Shown: positions 1 through 8,974 of the stretch, piece after piece
How the letters are laid out: the number at the start of each line of letters is the position of its first letter
Position numbering within the stretch: position 1 is the first letter of the stretch
Source: CAWDVK01 sp963805715
GTDB lineage: Bacteria > Actinomycetota > Actinomycetes > Streptosporangiales > Streptosporangiaceae
Direction: 5' to 3'
Length of the DNA stretch: 64,000 nt
Assembly (NCBI GenBank): GCA_963805715.1
Contig: CAWDVK010000006.1
Span: forward strand, 137,962 to 201,961
The notes under the pieces: model-generated
Told to the model about the DNA's origin: nothing
What the model saw: the letters and a program-made list of their open reading frames with translations, nothing else
Databases searched by the model: none
Program-made: the position numbers and the translations under genes

Positions 1-29
1 GGGCGCTCAGCACCTGGTCATCGAGCATC
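1..29 (-). CDS. 5' end of a coupled downstream gene (partial)
   Basis: An ATG on the minus strand overlaps the TGA of the transglutaminase-like gene (TGATG arrangement), and nine codons (MLDDQVLSA) run off the window edge. The overlap suggests translational coupling. The fragment is too short to name. Confidence 0.3.
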
Positions 30-843
30 ATGGCGTCGCCTCCTCCGCCTGGACCGCCATCGTCTCCAGCAGCGGCCCGCCGAATGTGGTGGCCATCGCA
101 ACGTCGGAGGCGTCCCGGCCCCGGCCGATCACGATGCGCCCCTTGCGCCGTGCGTTGTTGCGGGGGTCGAACGTCCACCACCGTTCGCCCAGCCAGACTT
201 CCATCCAGGCCGCGAAGTCCATCGGGGCCGGGTCCGGCGGTACGTCCAGGTCCGGCAGGTAGCCGAAGACGTACCGCGCGGGAATGTTCAGCGCGCGGCA
301 GAACGAGATGGCCAGGTGCGCGAAGTCCCGGCAGACCCCGCGGCCCGCCGCGTTGACGTCCGCGGCCGTCGACAGCGCGGTCGAGCTGCCGTACTGGAAT
401 TCCAGGTGCTCATGGACGTGCGAGCAGATCGCCTGGATGCGGCCGTAGCCGGGCGCCAGCGCGCCGAACCGCGACCATGCCTCGTTACCGAGCACGTCCG
501 GCAGGCAGTAGCGGCTGGGCAGCGTGTAGATCAGCGTGTCATCGGGCAGGTCGGCGGGCGGGCGCTCCGGCGCGTCCTTGTCCGCGTCCTCCTCGGCGTC
601 GGGGACAGCGGCCAGCGCGCTGTAACGGAAGCTCGACCGGCCCGCGGGCAGCACCGCCCGGGTACACGGGTTGCCGTACAGATCTGTATAGCGGTGCATG
701 TCCATGCGCGGCTCGCACTGCCACCGCTCCTGCTCGACGGCAACGTCCGCGGACGGCAGCGGCTGCACCTGGAAAATGACCGGCGTGTTGATCTGCGCCA
801 CATAGGTGAAATCGCACCCGATCCGGATCAGACGTGGCGCCAT
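28..843 (-). CDS. Transglutaminase-like (COG1305-type) protein
   Basis: A 271-residue cytosolic protein with the bacterial transglutaminase-like fold: an N-terminal beta domain and then a papain-like core. The nucleophile region reads RGVCRDFAHL, the usual Cys motif. The position where classical members carry the catalytic His reads MDFAAWMEV, so Ala replaces His. Related actinobacterial proteins that end in RGRDASDVA, as here, often show Ser or Ala at this site, so activity is uncertain. I chose the internal ATG at 843 because the open frame upstream to 939 is Arg/Ala-rich and unlike the family. The gene is coupled to a further gene at the window edge. It may be a peptidase-like or non-catalytic member. 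Confidence 0.8.
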   Translation of the reverse strand: MAPRLIRIGCDFTYVAQINTPVIFQVQPLPSADVAVEQERWQCEPRMDMHRYTDLYGNPCTRAVLPAGRSSFRYSALAAVPDAEEDADKDAPERPPADLPDDTLIYTLPSRYCLPDVLGNEAWSRFGALAPGYGRIQAICSHVHEHLEFQYGSSTALSTAADVNAAGRGVCRDFAHLAISFCRALNIPARYVFGYLPDLDVPPDPAPMDFAAWMEVWLGERWWTFDPRNNARRKGRIVIGRGRDASDVAMATTFGGPLLETMAVQAEEATP

Positions 844-952
844 CGCCCCATTGTGCGCGCTCCATGTTTCCGCGCGGTTACGGGTCGCACGGGCGCCGGG
901 CCGGGACGCAGTGGTACCGGGCCGGGCCCGGCCGGCCACGCGGCAGGCCCGG

Positions 953-1213
953 CGCGACTGGCAGCGGTGCGAGTCCCGCGCCGTTTTCGTCGAGGAAAGG
1001 CGGCGCTACGAGCAGCGCATTTACCAGGTCATCGCGACCGCGGTCCAATCGGGGGACCTGCGCGGCGATCTCGACCTGCAGGACGCCACGCTGATTCTGC
1101 TGTCCGTCGCGAACTGGGCGTATACCTAGTTTAGCGACGAGACCGACGTTGATGACGTCACCGCGAGAATGATGTCCATCCTGCTCAGCGGAATGGGTCC
1201 GGTCCGGGCCTGA
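953..1213 (+). pseudogene. Decayed TetR-family regulator (C-terminal remnant)
   Basis: The frame starting at 953 reads RDWQRCESRAVFVEERRRYE and continues through a segment ending LSVANWAYT, typical of the ligand-binding C-terminal domain of TetR regulators of fatty-acid or CoA genes. A TAG at 1127-1129 interrupts it where relatives have Trp. The same frame then resumes with FSDETDVDDVTARMMSILL and ends at TGA 1211-1213. The DNA-binding N-terminus is absent. It lies beside the acyl-CoA/PHA operon, whose promoter holds TetR-type operators, so it may be the dead local repressor (inference). Confidence 0.65.
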
Positions 1214-1304
1214 ATACCGCCCCGGCACAGGGAAATCTCCCGTCTCGCCGGAAGACGCCATCCCGCGCCGGAATACGCCCCTCGCGCTGAGAATCCGCGC
1301 TCTG

Positions 1305-3163
1305 TCACTGGAATACGTACGTGCCGGGGGCGGCCTCTCCCGGCGGGTACCGGTCGCTGCCGACTGCGGCGGCGGCCGGGACCTTCTCGCCTGAGCGCTC
1401 GGCCAGCCAGCCGGACCAGTGCTCCCACCACGACCCCTCGTGCCGCTGCGCGTCGGCCTTCCAGTCCTGCTCCCTGGCCGGCGTGGCCGGATTGACGAAG
1501 TAGCCGAGCCGCGGATGGTCGGGCGCGGCCACCACCGTCTGGATGTGGCCGCTCGAGCACAGCACGAACTGCGTGTTGCCGGACACCAGCTGGGTCGTGC
1601 GGTAGCAGGTCTGCCAGGGCGTGATGTGGTCGGTCAGACCGGCCGCGACATAGGTGTCGCAGGTAATCCGCGACAGGTCGATCGGGGTTCCCAGCACCTG
1701 CAGGGCGCCCGGATGGGTCAGCTGGTTGCCGGCCACGATGTCGAGCAGCTGGTGGTGGAACCGGGCGGCCAGCCGGGTGGTGTCGGCGTTCCAGGCCAGG
1801 ATGTCAAAGGCCGGCGGCCTGCGGCCGAGCAGGTAGTTGTTCACCCAGTAGTTCCAGACCAGGTCATTCGGCCGCAGCCAGGCGAAGATCTGCGCCATCT
1901 GCCAGCCGTCCAGCACGCCGCGCAGCTGCGAGGCCTTCTTCGCCGCCGCCATGGACGCGGGCGTCGCGAAGAGCAGGATCTGCCCGTCGGTGTCGCAGTC
2001 GAGCAGCGTGACGACCATGGTCGCGGTATGGACGCGCTGGTCGTCCCTGGCCGCGAGCAGCGCGGTCGCCATCGCGACCATCATCCCCCCCGCGCAGCCG
2101 CCCATCACGTTGACGTCCGGCGAGCCGGAGACCTCGCGGACCACGTCCACCGCCTCCAGGATGGCCCGCATGTAGGTGTCGATGTCCCAGTCGCGCTGCG
2201 CGGCCGTCGGGTTGCGCCAGCTGATGCTGAACAGCTGGAAGCCATCGCGCAGCAGGTACTCATACATGCTGCGGCCGGGCGCGAGATCCAGCGCGTAGTA
2301 CTTGTTCACCTGCGGGGGCACGACCAGCAGGGGGCGCGCGTGCACGGCCGTGCTCTGCGGCGCGTAGTGGATCAGCTCGAACACCTCGGTGCGGTGGATG
2401 ACCGAGCCGGGCGTCACGGCCAGGTTCTCGCCGACCCGGAAGGGCGCGCGGTCGACCTGCAGCGGCATGCCGTGGTTGTGGCGCAGGTCGCTGACCCAGT
2501 TGCCGAGGCCGCTCAGCAGGCTGCCGCCGCCGGTTTCGATGCAGCGCTTGATCGCGGCCGGGTTGGTCAGCAGGCTGTTGGTCGGCGCCATGGCCTCCCG
2601 GAGCAGGCCGAGCAGGAAGCGCACCCGCTCCGCGTTCTGGCCCTCGATACCGAGACCGTCGACAAAGCCGTCCACTTCGGAGCCGAGATACAGGTAGGCC
2701 TGCATGAGCCAGGCGCAGCAGCAGGTTCTCGTCCCACGCTGGATCGGCGAAGCGCTTGTCGGCCCTGGCCGGCCCGACCGGCGAGCTGCCGAGCCCGATG
2801 CGGGCGAGCCCGCCCGGTCCGCGGCAGGCCCTGCACCAGGGACAGCGGCTCCCGCAGCGCATGAGCGCCGAGCGAGCGCAGGCCGCCGAGTGCCTCGCGG
2901 AGGCCGAGGCCGACGAACGGGCTCGGCCCGAGCAGCGCGTCAGCGCCGCCCGCGAGGCCAGCCGCGCCTTCCGCGAGCTCGCCGTGCTCAGCCGCCGCTG
3001 CGCCCGCGGGCGGCCCGGCCGCCACGGGCAGCTGGGCCTGCGCCACGGGCAGCTGGGCCTGCGCTTCGGGCAGCTGGGCCTGCGCTTCGGGCGGCCGCGC
3101 ACCGCCGTGATGCCCGTTGGACGGGCTGCCGGGCAGGACGACCTTGTCGCCGCTATCCATCAT
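1305..3163 (-). pseudogene. phaC: PHA synthase PhaC, split by two single-base shifts
   Basis: Poly(3-hydroxyalkanoate) synthase, which polymerises hydroxyacyl-CoA on carbonosome granules. The catalytic part is intact in frame 1305-2705: lipase-like box MGGCAGGMM with the nucleophilic Cys, catalytic Asp in GLTDHITPW, and His in SSGHIQTVV. The N-terminal PhaC_N region continues upstream in two other frames: DALLGPSPFVGLGLREAL in one, then ADKRFADPAWDENLLLRL in the next. The joins lie near 2810-2822 and 2698-2706. The interval of 1,859 bp is two bases more than a 618-codon gene, which fits two one-base insertions. The start ATG at 3163 overlaps the thiolase stop. It is the last gene of the operon. 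It is either a recent pseudogene or contains sequence errors. Confidence 0.85.
3023..3085. repeat. Three 21-bp tandem repeats in the phaC 5' region
   Basis: Units begin at 3023, 3044 and 3065, differ only in the first three bases (CAC, CAC, TTC), and a partial unit follows. On the minus strand they encode an Ala-Gln-Ala-Gln-Leu-Pro heptad within the variable N-terminus of PhaC. Confidence 0.85.
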
Positions 3164-4326
3164 GAGAGCCTCTCTACGATCATGGCCATGCCCTGGCCGC
3201 CGCCCACGCACATGGTCTCCAGGCCGATCGCCTGATCCCGGCTGCGCAGGCCGTTCAGCAGCGTGCTGAGGATGCGGACCCCGGTCATCCCGAACGGGTG
3301 GCCCAGCGCGATCGCGCCGCCCAGCGGGTTCAGCTTCGCGCTGAACGGGTCAACGCCGATGCCCTCGGCGGACGGGATGACCTGGGCGGCGAACGCCTCG
3401 TTCATCTCGACGATGTCCACGTCGCCGATGGTCATCCCGGCCCGGCTCAGCGCCTGCCGGGTCGACTCGATGGGCCCGAGACCCATCAGCTCCGGCTCCA
3501 CCGAGCTGACCCCGGTCGAGATGATCCGGGCGATCGGCCGGATTCCCAGCCGCGCGGCCAGCGCCTCCGACATCACCACGGCGGCTGCCGCGCCGTCGTT
3601 CAGCGGACAGGAGTTGCCCGCGGTGATCCGGCCGTCCTCGCGGAACACCGGCTTGAGCCCGGCTAGCTTCTCCTCCGTGGTGCCCGGCCGGGGGCCGTCA
3701 TCGAGGGTCAGCATGGTTCCGCCGGCCAGCGGGACCGGAATGATCTCGCCCGCGAAGGTCCCGTCCTGCTGCGCCCTGACGGCCCGGCTCTGGCTCTGCG
3801 CCGCATAGCGGTCCATCGCCTCACGGCTGATGCCGTACTTGTCGGCCACGTTCTCGGCGGTCTCGCCCATGCTGATGTAGGCCTCGGGCAGGCCCTCGCT
3901 GTTGCCGCCGGACAGCCGCGGATTGCGGGTCTCGGGCTGATCGGCGAAGACGCCGAATGGCGAGCGCGTGCTGGACTCGACGCCGACGCAGACGAAGGCG
4001 TCCCCCTCGCCTGCCCGGATCGCGTGGAAGGCCATCCGGGTCGCCTGCAGGGAGGAGGAGCAGTAGCGGTTCACCGTGGTCCCCGGCGCCCCGAGGCCGG
4101 CCAGCAGGCTGATGATGCGGCCGATGTTGTGTGACTGCTCGCCGCCCGGCAGCGCGCAGCCGCAGATGACATCGTCGATCTGGCTGGCGTCGAGCTGCGG
4201 TATCTGCTGCAGCACCTGGCCGACGATGTAGGCACCGAGATCATCGGGCCGCTGATCGACGAGTGAGCCCTTGGCGGCCCGGCCGATCGGGCTCCGGCCG
4301 ATCGCGGCGATCACGGCTTCTGGCAT
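3160..4326 (-). CDS. Thiolase (acetyl-CoA acyltransferase)
   Basis: A 388-residue thiolase of normal length. It carries the acylated Cys in NRYCSSSLQA, the NEAFAAQ loop, the GHPFGMTG His motif and the C-terminal CVGGGQGMAM Cys motif, so all catalytic residues are present. It either condenses acetyl-CoA units for PHA precursor supply or performs the last step of beta-oxidation; sequence alone does not separate PhaA from FadA. It overlaps the upstream ligase by 16 bp and the downstream phaC start by 4 bp, so all are probably one transcript. Its placement between acyl-CoA ligases and PHA synthase favours a role linking fatty-acid activation to PHA. Confidence 0.9.
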   Translation of the reverse strand: MPEAVIAAIGRSPIGRAAKGSLVDQRPDDLGAYIVGQVLQQIPQLDASQIDDVICGCALPGGEQSHNIGRIISLLAGLGAPGTTVNRYCSSSLQATRMAFHAIRAGEGDAFVCVGVESSTRSPFGVFADQPETRNPRLSGGNSEGLPEAYISMGETAENVADKYGISREAMDRYAAQSQSRAVRAQQDGTFAGEIIPVPLAGGTMLTLDDGPRPGTTEEKLAGLKPVFREDGRITAGNSCPLNDGAAAAVVMSEALAARLGIRPIARIISTGVSSVEPELMGLGPIESTRQALSRAGMTIGDVDIVEMNEAFAAQVIPSAEGIGVDPFSAKLNPLGGAIALGHPFGMTGVRILSTLLNGLRSRDQAIGLETMCVGGGQGMAMIVERLS

Positions 4327-6044
4327 GGCTTAGCTCCCTGATCCGGTGACGTCCGTGGCCGGCGGCCGCGCTGGCCCGTTCTGTGCCGGCGCAGGCTCCC
4401 CAGCCTGGCCGCTGTCCGGCCCGGCCGGGCCGGCCCGCCGCTGACCACGACGTCCAGCGCGCCCCCGGCGTAATGCGCGCGCAGCAGCTTCTTGTCGTGC
4501 TTGCCGACGCTCGTGCGGGGAACCTGCTCGATGAACGCCCAGCGCTCCGGCAGCCACCACCTCGCCACCCGGCCGGACAAATGCACGCGCAGCTCCTCCG
4601 GGCTGACGGACTGGCCGGGGGCCGGGGTAACGCAGGCCAGCGGCCGCTCGCCCCACCGCTCGTCGGGCGCCGCGATGACCGCGGCCTCGCTGACGGCCGG
4701 GTGCGAGAGCAGCGCGGACTCCAGCTCCAGGGTGGAGATCCACTCGCCGCCTGACTTGATCACGTCCTTGGCGCGGTCGGTGATGGTGACATAGCCGTGG
4801 CCGTCGATCCGCCCGACGTCGCCGGTGCGCAGCCATCCGCCGCGGAACTTCGCCGGGTCCGGGTCGCGGTAGTAGCCGCCGGTCACCCACGGCCCGCGCA
4901 CCTCGATCTCGCCGACGGCCTGCCCGTCCCGCGGCAGCACCCGGCCGTCGTCGGCCACGATCCGGACCTCGACGCCGCCGAGCACGCGGCCCGCGGTCGA
5001 CCTGTACTCGATGGCGCGCTCCGCGGGGACATGCTTCGGCGGCCAGGCCAGGGACGCGACGGGGCTGGTCTCGGTGAGGCCCCAGCCCTGGACGACCTGC
5101 ACTCCCAGCCGCTCCTGGTAGGCCTCGATCAGACTGCGCGGGACCGCGGCGCCGCCGCACATGAGCAACCGCAGCGAGGAAAGGTCAACGGTGGCAGGGT
5201 CGAGCGCGAGCACGTCGTACCAGACGGTGGGGACGGCGGCCGCGAGGGTAGCCTTCTGGTCTGCGATGAACCAGGCGAGCTGATCGGCCTGGATGAAGCG
5301 GCCCGGCAGCAGCAGGTCGGCCCCGACCAGCCAGCCGGCGTACGGCAGGCCCCAGGCGTTGCCGTGGAACATCGGCACCACCGGCAGGATGCGGTCGCGC
5401 TGGCTGAGCGCCAGCGCCTCGCCCGAGCACACCCCCAGCGAGTGCAGGAACGTGGAGCGGTGGCTGTACACCACGCCCTTGGGCTGATCGGTGGTACCGC
5501 TCGTGTAGCACATCGCGGCGGCCGACGACTCCGCCAGTTCCGGCCACGAGTAGCCGGGCCGCTCCGATGCGAGCAGTTCCTCGTAGTCGATCGCGCCGGG
5601 CAGGCCCGAGCGGTCGCCCTCGCCGAAGACGATCAGGTGCCGGACGCCCGGCAGCTCCGCCGCGATCGGGGCCAGCACAGCCGCGAGACTCGCGTCCACC
5701 AGCATGACCGTATCCTCGGCATGGCCGACGATGTAGCGGATCTGCTCGGGGAAGAGCCGGATGTTGATCGTGTGCAGGACCGCGCCCATGCACGGCACGG
5801 CGAAGTAAGCCTCCTGATGCTCCTGGGCGTTCCAGGCGAAGGTGGCGACCCGGTCGCCCGGCTGCACGCCGAGCCGCCGGAGCCCGGCGGCCAGCTGCCC
5901 GGCCCGCTGCGCCAGGGCCTCGAACTCGATCCGGCGCACGCTGCCGCCGTGGCTGGTGACGACCTCGCTGTCGCCGTAATTGCTGCGGCCGTGCTCGAAG
6001 ATGTGGCCGATCGTGAGCGGGAAGTCCGGCATCGTGCTGCGCAT
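4311..6044 (-). CDS. Acyl-CoA synthetase (AMP-forming ligase)
   Basis: A 577-residue ANL-superfamily ligase that activates a carboxylic acid to acyl-CoA via acyl-AMP. The P-loop reads YTSGTTDQPKGVVYSHRS, the adenine-binding motif GWGLTETSP, and the hinge GWLRTGDVG. The C-terminal subdomain has the ITDRAKDVIKSGGEWIS segment and the acyl-transfer Lys near TSVGKHDKK. It resembles the medium/long-chain branch. About 50 Arg/Pro-rich residues at the C-terminus follow the normal domain end and read into the thiolase start, which suggests an extended frame. It is separated from the upstream ligase by 3 bp. Confidence 0.88.
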   Translation of the reverse strand: MRSTMPDFPLTIGHIFEHGRSNYGDSEVVTSHGGSVRRIEFEALAQRAGQLAAGLRRLGVQPGDRVATFAWNAQEHQEAYFAVPCMGAVLHTINIRLFPEQIRYIVGHAEDTVMLVDASLAAVLAPIAAELPGVRHLIVFGEGDRSGLPGAIDYEELLASERPGYSWPELAESSAAAMCYTSGTTDQPKGVVYSHRSTFLHSLGVCSGEALALSQRDRILPVVPMFHGNAWGLPYAGWLVGADLLLPGRFIQADQLAWFIADQKATLAAAVPTVWYDVLALDPATVDLSSLRLLMCGGAAVPRSLIEAYQERLGVQVVQGWGLTETSPVASLAWPPKHVPAERAIEYRSTAGRVLGGVEVRIVADDGRVLPRDGQAVGEIEVRGPWVTGGYYRDPDPAKFRGGWLRTGDVGRIDGHGYVTITDRAKDVIKSGGEWISTLELESALLSHPAVSEAAVIAAPDERWGERPLACVTPAPGQSVSPEELRVHLSGRVARWWLPERWAFIEQVPRTSVGKHDKKLLRAHYAGGALDVVVSGGPARPGRTAARLGSLRRHRTGQRGRRPRTSPDQGAKPCQKP

Positions 6045-6047
6045 CGG

Positions 6048-7559
6048 CTAGCCTCCCTGGACCTGGGCCTGCCGCCCGGCCCAGTGCGGGTTGCGCAGGT
6101 CGCGCTTGAGGATCTTGCCGGCCGCCGACTTGGGCAGCGGCTCGGTCCGCAGCTCCAGGTGACTGGGCACCTTGAACCCGGCGATCCGGCCGCGGCAGTG
6201 GACCATCAGCTCGTCCGCCGTCACCAGGGGCCCCGATACCACGGCGATCGCGTACACCGCCTCGCCCCAGCGCTCATCGGGAACCCCGAAGACCGCTACC
6301 TCGGTCACGGCCGGGTGCGCCGCAAGAGCCGACTCCACCTCCGTGGAGTAGATATTCTCGCCGCCGCTGACGATCATGTCCTTGGCCCGGTCAACGAGGA
6401 ACAGGTAGGACTCCTTGTCCTGGTAGCCGAGGTCACCGGTGTGGTACCAGCCGCCTGCCAGCACCTCGGCCGACTCAGCCGGCTTGCGCCAGTATCCGGT
6501 CATCACGCTGGGGCTGCGGACGACGATCTCGCCGACCACGCCCAGCGGAACCTCGGTGTCGGAGCGGTCGACGATCCGCAGGTCCACGCCGACCGCCGGC
6601 TGGCCGCAGGAGCGATCCAGCGGCGTGCCGACGATGGCTTCCTCGTGCGGCAGCAGCGTGGTGATCGGCGTCGTCTCGGTGGTGCCGTAGACATGCAGCA
6701 GCTCGGCCTCGGGAAAGGCGCGCCGCACTCGCTGGAGGGTCTCGGTGGCGATGGGCGACGCGCCGTGGCTCAGGTACCGCAGCGAGCTGACGTCTCGCGG
6801 GCAGCCGGACTGCGCGGCGGCGGCGGCGGCCAGCATCGTCGGTACGAGCAGCGTGTGGGTCACCGCCTGCTGCTCGATCAGGTCAAGAGCAAGGTCGGGA
6901 TTGAAGCTCGGCATCATCACGTGGGTGCCGCCGGCCCAGACGGTCGCGAGCATGGCCAGCGTCCCCCCGGTATGGAACATCGGGGAGGCCACCAGCCACC
7001 GCGTCGCCGCGTCGAATGGCCAGGTCGCCATGAAGTGCAGGCCGCTGGAGACCAGGGTGCGATGGGTATGCATGGCGCCCTTGGCCGCGCCGGTGGTCCC
7101 CGATGTATAGAACAGCACCGCCAGGTCGCTCTCGGTGACTCCCTCGCCCAGCGGCACCTCGTCCGCGCCCGCGATCAGTTCCTCGTAATCGTCCGGGAGG
7201 CTCAGCGCGCGCCCGGCAGCCGACGCAGCCGGGCGGTCGGCGTCGGTGAACAGCACGCTGACGCCCGCGTCTTCGAGAATGGCCCGCATCTCCGCGTCGG
7301 CCAGCCGTGAGTTCACCGGGACCAGCACGAATCCGGCGGCCGGCACGCTCAGGTACAGCTCGAGGTACCGGTCGGAGTTCAGGCTGATGACTCCCACCCG
7401 GTCGCCGGGCGCGAGCCCGAGGCCGCGCAGCGCGCCGGCCAGGCGGCGGCACCGCGCGCCGAGCTCGGCGTAGCTGCGCTGACGGCCGTCACTGACGACG
7501 GCGCAGGCGTCGGGCGCGATCCGCACGGCCCGGTTGAGCGGCTCGGCAAAGGTGTGCAT
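6048..7559 (-). CDS. Acyl-CoA synthetase (AMP-forming ligase), first gene of operon
   Basis: A 503-residue ANL ligase. Motifs are FYTSGTTGAAKGAMHTHR, VYGTTETTP, GWYHTGDLG, the AKDMIVSGGENIYS hinge region, and the C-terminal Lys in PKSAAGKILKRDL. The substrate is probably a fatty or aromatic acid. A clear AGGAGG ribosome site at 7569-7574 precedes the ATG, which makes this the leader gene of the four-gene acyl-CoA/PHA operon. Its promoter lies in the divergent region with two TetR-type operators, so induction by an acyl-CoA or free acid is likely (inference). Confidence 0.9.
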   Translation of the reverse strand: MHTFAEPLNRAVRIAPDACAVVSDGRQRSYAELGARCRRLAGALRGLGLAPGDRVGVISLNSDRYLELYLSVPAAGFVLVPVNSRLADAEMRAILEDAGVSVLFTDADRPAASAAGRALSLPDDYEELIAGADEVPLGEGVTESDLAVLFYTSGTTGAAKGAMHTHRTLVSSGLHFMATWPFDAATRWLVASPMFHTGGTLAMLATVWAGGTHVMMPSFNPDLALDLIEQQAVTHTLLVPTMLAAAAAAQSGCPRDVSSLRYLSHGASPIATETLQRVRRAFPEAELLHVYGTTETTPITTLLPHEEAIVGTPLDRSCGQPAVGVDLRIVDRSDTEVPLGVVGEIVVRSPSVMTGYWRKPAESAEVLAGGWYHTGDLGYQDKESYLFLVDRAKDMIVSGGENIYSTEVESALAAHPAVTEVAVFGVPDERWGEAVYAIAVVSGPLVTADELMVHCRGRIAGFKVPSHLELRTEPLPKSAAGKILKRDLRNPHWAGRQAQVQGG

Positions 7560-7648
7560 CGAGCGTCGCCTCCTGGTACCAGGCCAACTGCCTCTCCGTC
7601 CTCAGGTCCGGGCGTGCGGGACCCTGAAGCGCCTGGGGCCATTAGCCT

Positions 7649-7662
7649 ACCGATCGTTCGGT
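7649..7662. promoter_or_regulatory. TetR-type operator site 1
   Basis: ACCGATCGTTCGGT is an inverted repeat (ACCGA/TCGGT) in the divergent promoter between the acyl-CoA ligase operon and the PHA depolymerase gene. It matches site 2 at 7723 in 12 of 14 positions and resembles operators of TetR regulators of fatty-acid genes. Confidence 0.6.
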
Positions 7663-7722
7663 TATAGAGTCAATGCCTGCTTTGACCCTTGCGGTAAGCG
7701 CACGATAGTGCGCATAATGACG

Positions 7723-7736
7723 ACCGACCGTTCGTT
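7723..7736. promoter_or_regulatory. TetR-type operator site 2
   Basis: ACCGACCGTTCGTT repeats site 1 with two changes, 74 bp away. The placement of one site nearer each divergent gene suggests joint control of both directions by one repressor. Confidence 0.55.
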
Positions 7737-7832
7737 GGCTCAGTTGGGCGGCGGACCCGGGCAGGCCCGTGTCAGCGCTCGGTACCCCGGAGCCCGCGCA
7801 GCGCAGTCGACCAGCGAGCGGGGAGGTTCGCC

Positions 7833-8648
7833 ATGACACCGGCCGCTTCCGGCATGCAGATCACGCACCGGCAGCTGCGCATCAGGGGGCTCCGCATCCA
7901 CGTCCAGACCTGCGGGGTGGGCGAGCCGCTGCTGCTCTACTCGGGCATCTGGGGAGAGGTCAAGCTCTGGGAGTCGCTGCTGCCCCATCTCTCCGGCTTC
8001 CAGACCATCGCGTTCGACCCGCCGGGCATCGGCCAGTCCCAGATGCCGGCCCTGCCGCTGAACATGTGGGCGCTGGCGGACTTCGGCACCGCCGTCCTCG
8101 ACGAGCTCGGCATCAAGTCCGCGCACGTGCTCGGCGCGTCGTTCGGCGGCGCCCTCGCCCAGCAGATGGCGATCACCCACCCCGGCCGGCTGCGCCGGAT
8201 GGTGCTCGTCTCAACGTCCTTCGGCGGCGGCGCGGTGCCCGGCAGCCCGATCGCGATGTGGCATTTCATGCAGCGGGGCAGCTACCACCCCAAGCGACTG
8301 GAGCAGGTGGCGGGCAGCATGTTCGGCGGCCGCATGCGGACGGAGCCCGAGCTGGTGCGCTCGATGCACATCAAGCGCCCGAAGAACCTGTGGGCCGGCC
8401 TGTACCGGATGGCTCCGCTGATCGGCTGGACGAGCCTGCCGTTCCTGTGGATGATCCGCCATCCCACGCTGGTCATCGCCGGCGATGACGACCCGGTCAC
8501 GCCGCTGATCAACCACCGGATCATCGCCGCGCTGATACCCGGCGCGCAGCTGCACATCGTCCGGGGCGGCGGCCACCTGGCCCTGGTGGACAGCCCGGCC
8601 GAGGTGGCACCCGTCATCACCCGGTTCCTGGAAGCCGACCGCGGTTAG
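7833..8648 (+). CDS. phaZ: Intracellular-type PHA depolymerase (alpha/beta hydrolase)
   Basis: A 271-residue alpha/beta hydrolase with nucleophile elbow GASFGGALAQQ (Ser), acid GDDDPVTPLIN (Asp) and His in GGGHLAL. The stretch from GDDDP to the C-terminus follows the medium-chain-length PHA depolymerase of pseudomonads closely as I remember that family: PLIN, a PGAQLHIV-type strand, then APVITRFLEADR. It would release hydroxyacids from stored PHA for re-activation by the neighbouring ligases. A GGGAGG ribosome site lies at 7821-7826. It is divergent from the synthase operon and shares its control region. A generic esterase is the alternative. Confidence 0.8.
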   Translation: MTPAASGMQITHRQLRIRGLRIHVQTCGVGEPLLLYSGIWGEVKLWESLLPHLSGFQTIAFDPPGIGQSQMPALPLNMWALADFGTAVLDELGIKSAHVLGASFGGALAQQMAITHPGRLRRMVLVSTSFGGGAVPGSPIAMWHFMQRGSYHPKRLEQVAGSMFGGRMRTEPELVRSMHIKRPKNLWAGLYRMAPLIGWTSLPFLWMIRHPTLVIAGDDDPVTPLINHRIIAALIPGAQLHIVRGGGHLALVDSPAEVAPVITRFLEADRG

Positions 8649-8974
8649 CGCGGGCCAGGCCAGCTCGCGGCGCTATCCTCCCGCGTCAGCTCCCGGCTCA
8701 TCCGGCTTTGTCACGGCTCATCCGGGCAGCCGCGGGCATCCGGGCAGGCTCATGACCGGGATCGGGGTGACCTGGATCGCGCGGCCTCCGGCCAGCGCTC
8801 GCACCGGCCACTCCTCGGCGCAGCCCCTGTGGGCGCCCAGGAATGAGGCGGGCGAAACGGGCAGGCTCGCGGGCCGGCTAGCTCGTCGAGCCTGGCCGGG
8901 CAGCGGTCACGCCCGGCCAGGCCAGTTTGCCAGGTGCCGCTTTGCCAGTGCTTTGCTGCCGATGTCGCCGCAGG
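8649..8974. other. Convergent intergenic region
   Basis: Apart from the terminator at 8890-8922 I see no gene here. A short open frame at 8752-8988 has no recognisable features. Confidence 0.5.
8890..8922. terminator. Bidirectional hairpin terminator
   Basis: Perfect 12-bp arms (8890-8901 and 8911-8922) with a 9-nt loop, followed by a short CAGTTT, lie between the convergent depolymerase and SARP genes. Confidence 0.6.

Noticed and set aside
1419..2864. 481-codon plus-strand open frame
   Set aside because: It is antisense to phaC and His/Gln/Arg-rich, with no recognisable domain.
4797..7310. 837-codon plus-strand open frame
   Set aside because: It is antisense to two clear acyl-CoA ligases, has shadow-type Arg/Gly/Val/Asp-rich composition and no domain.
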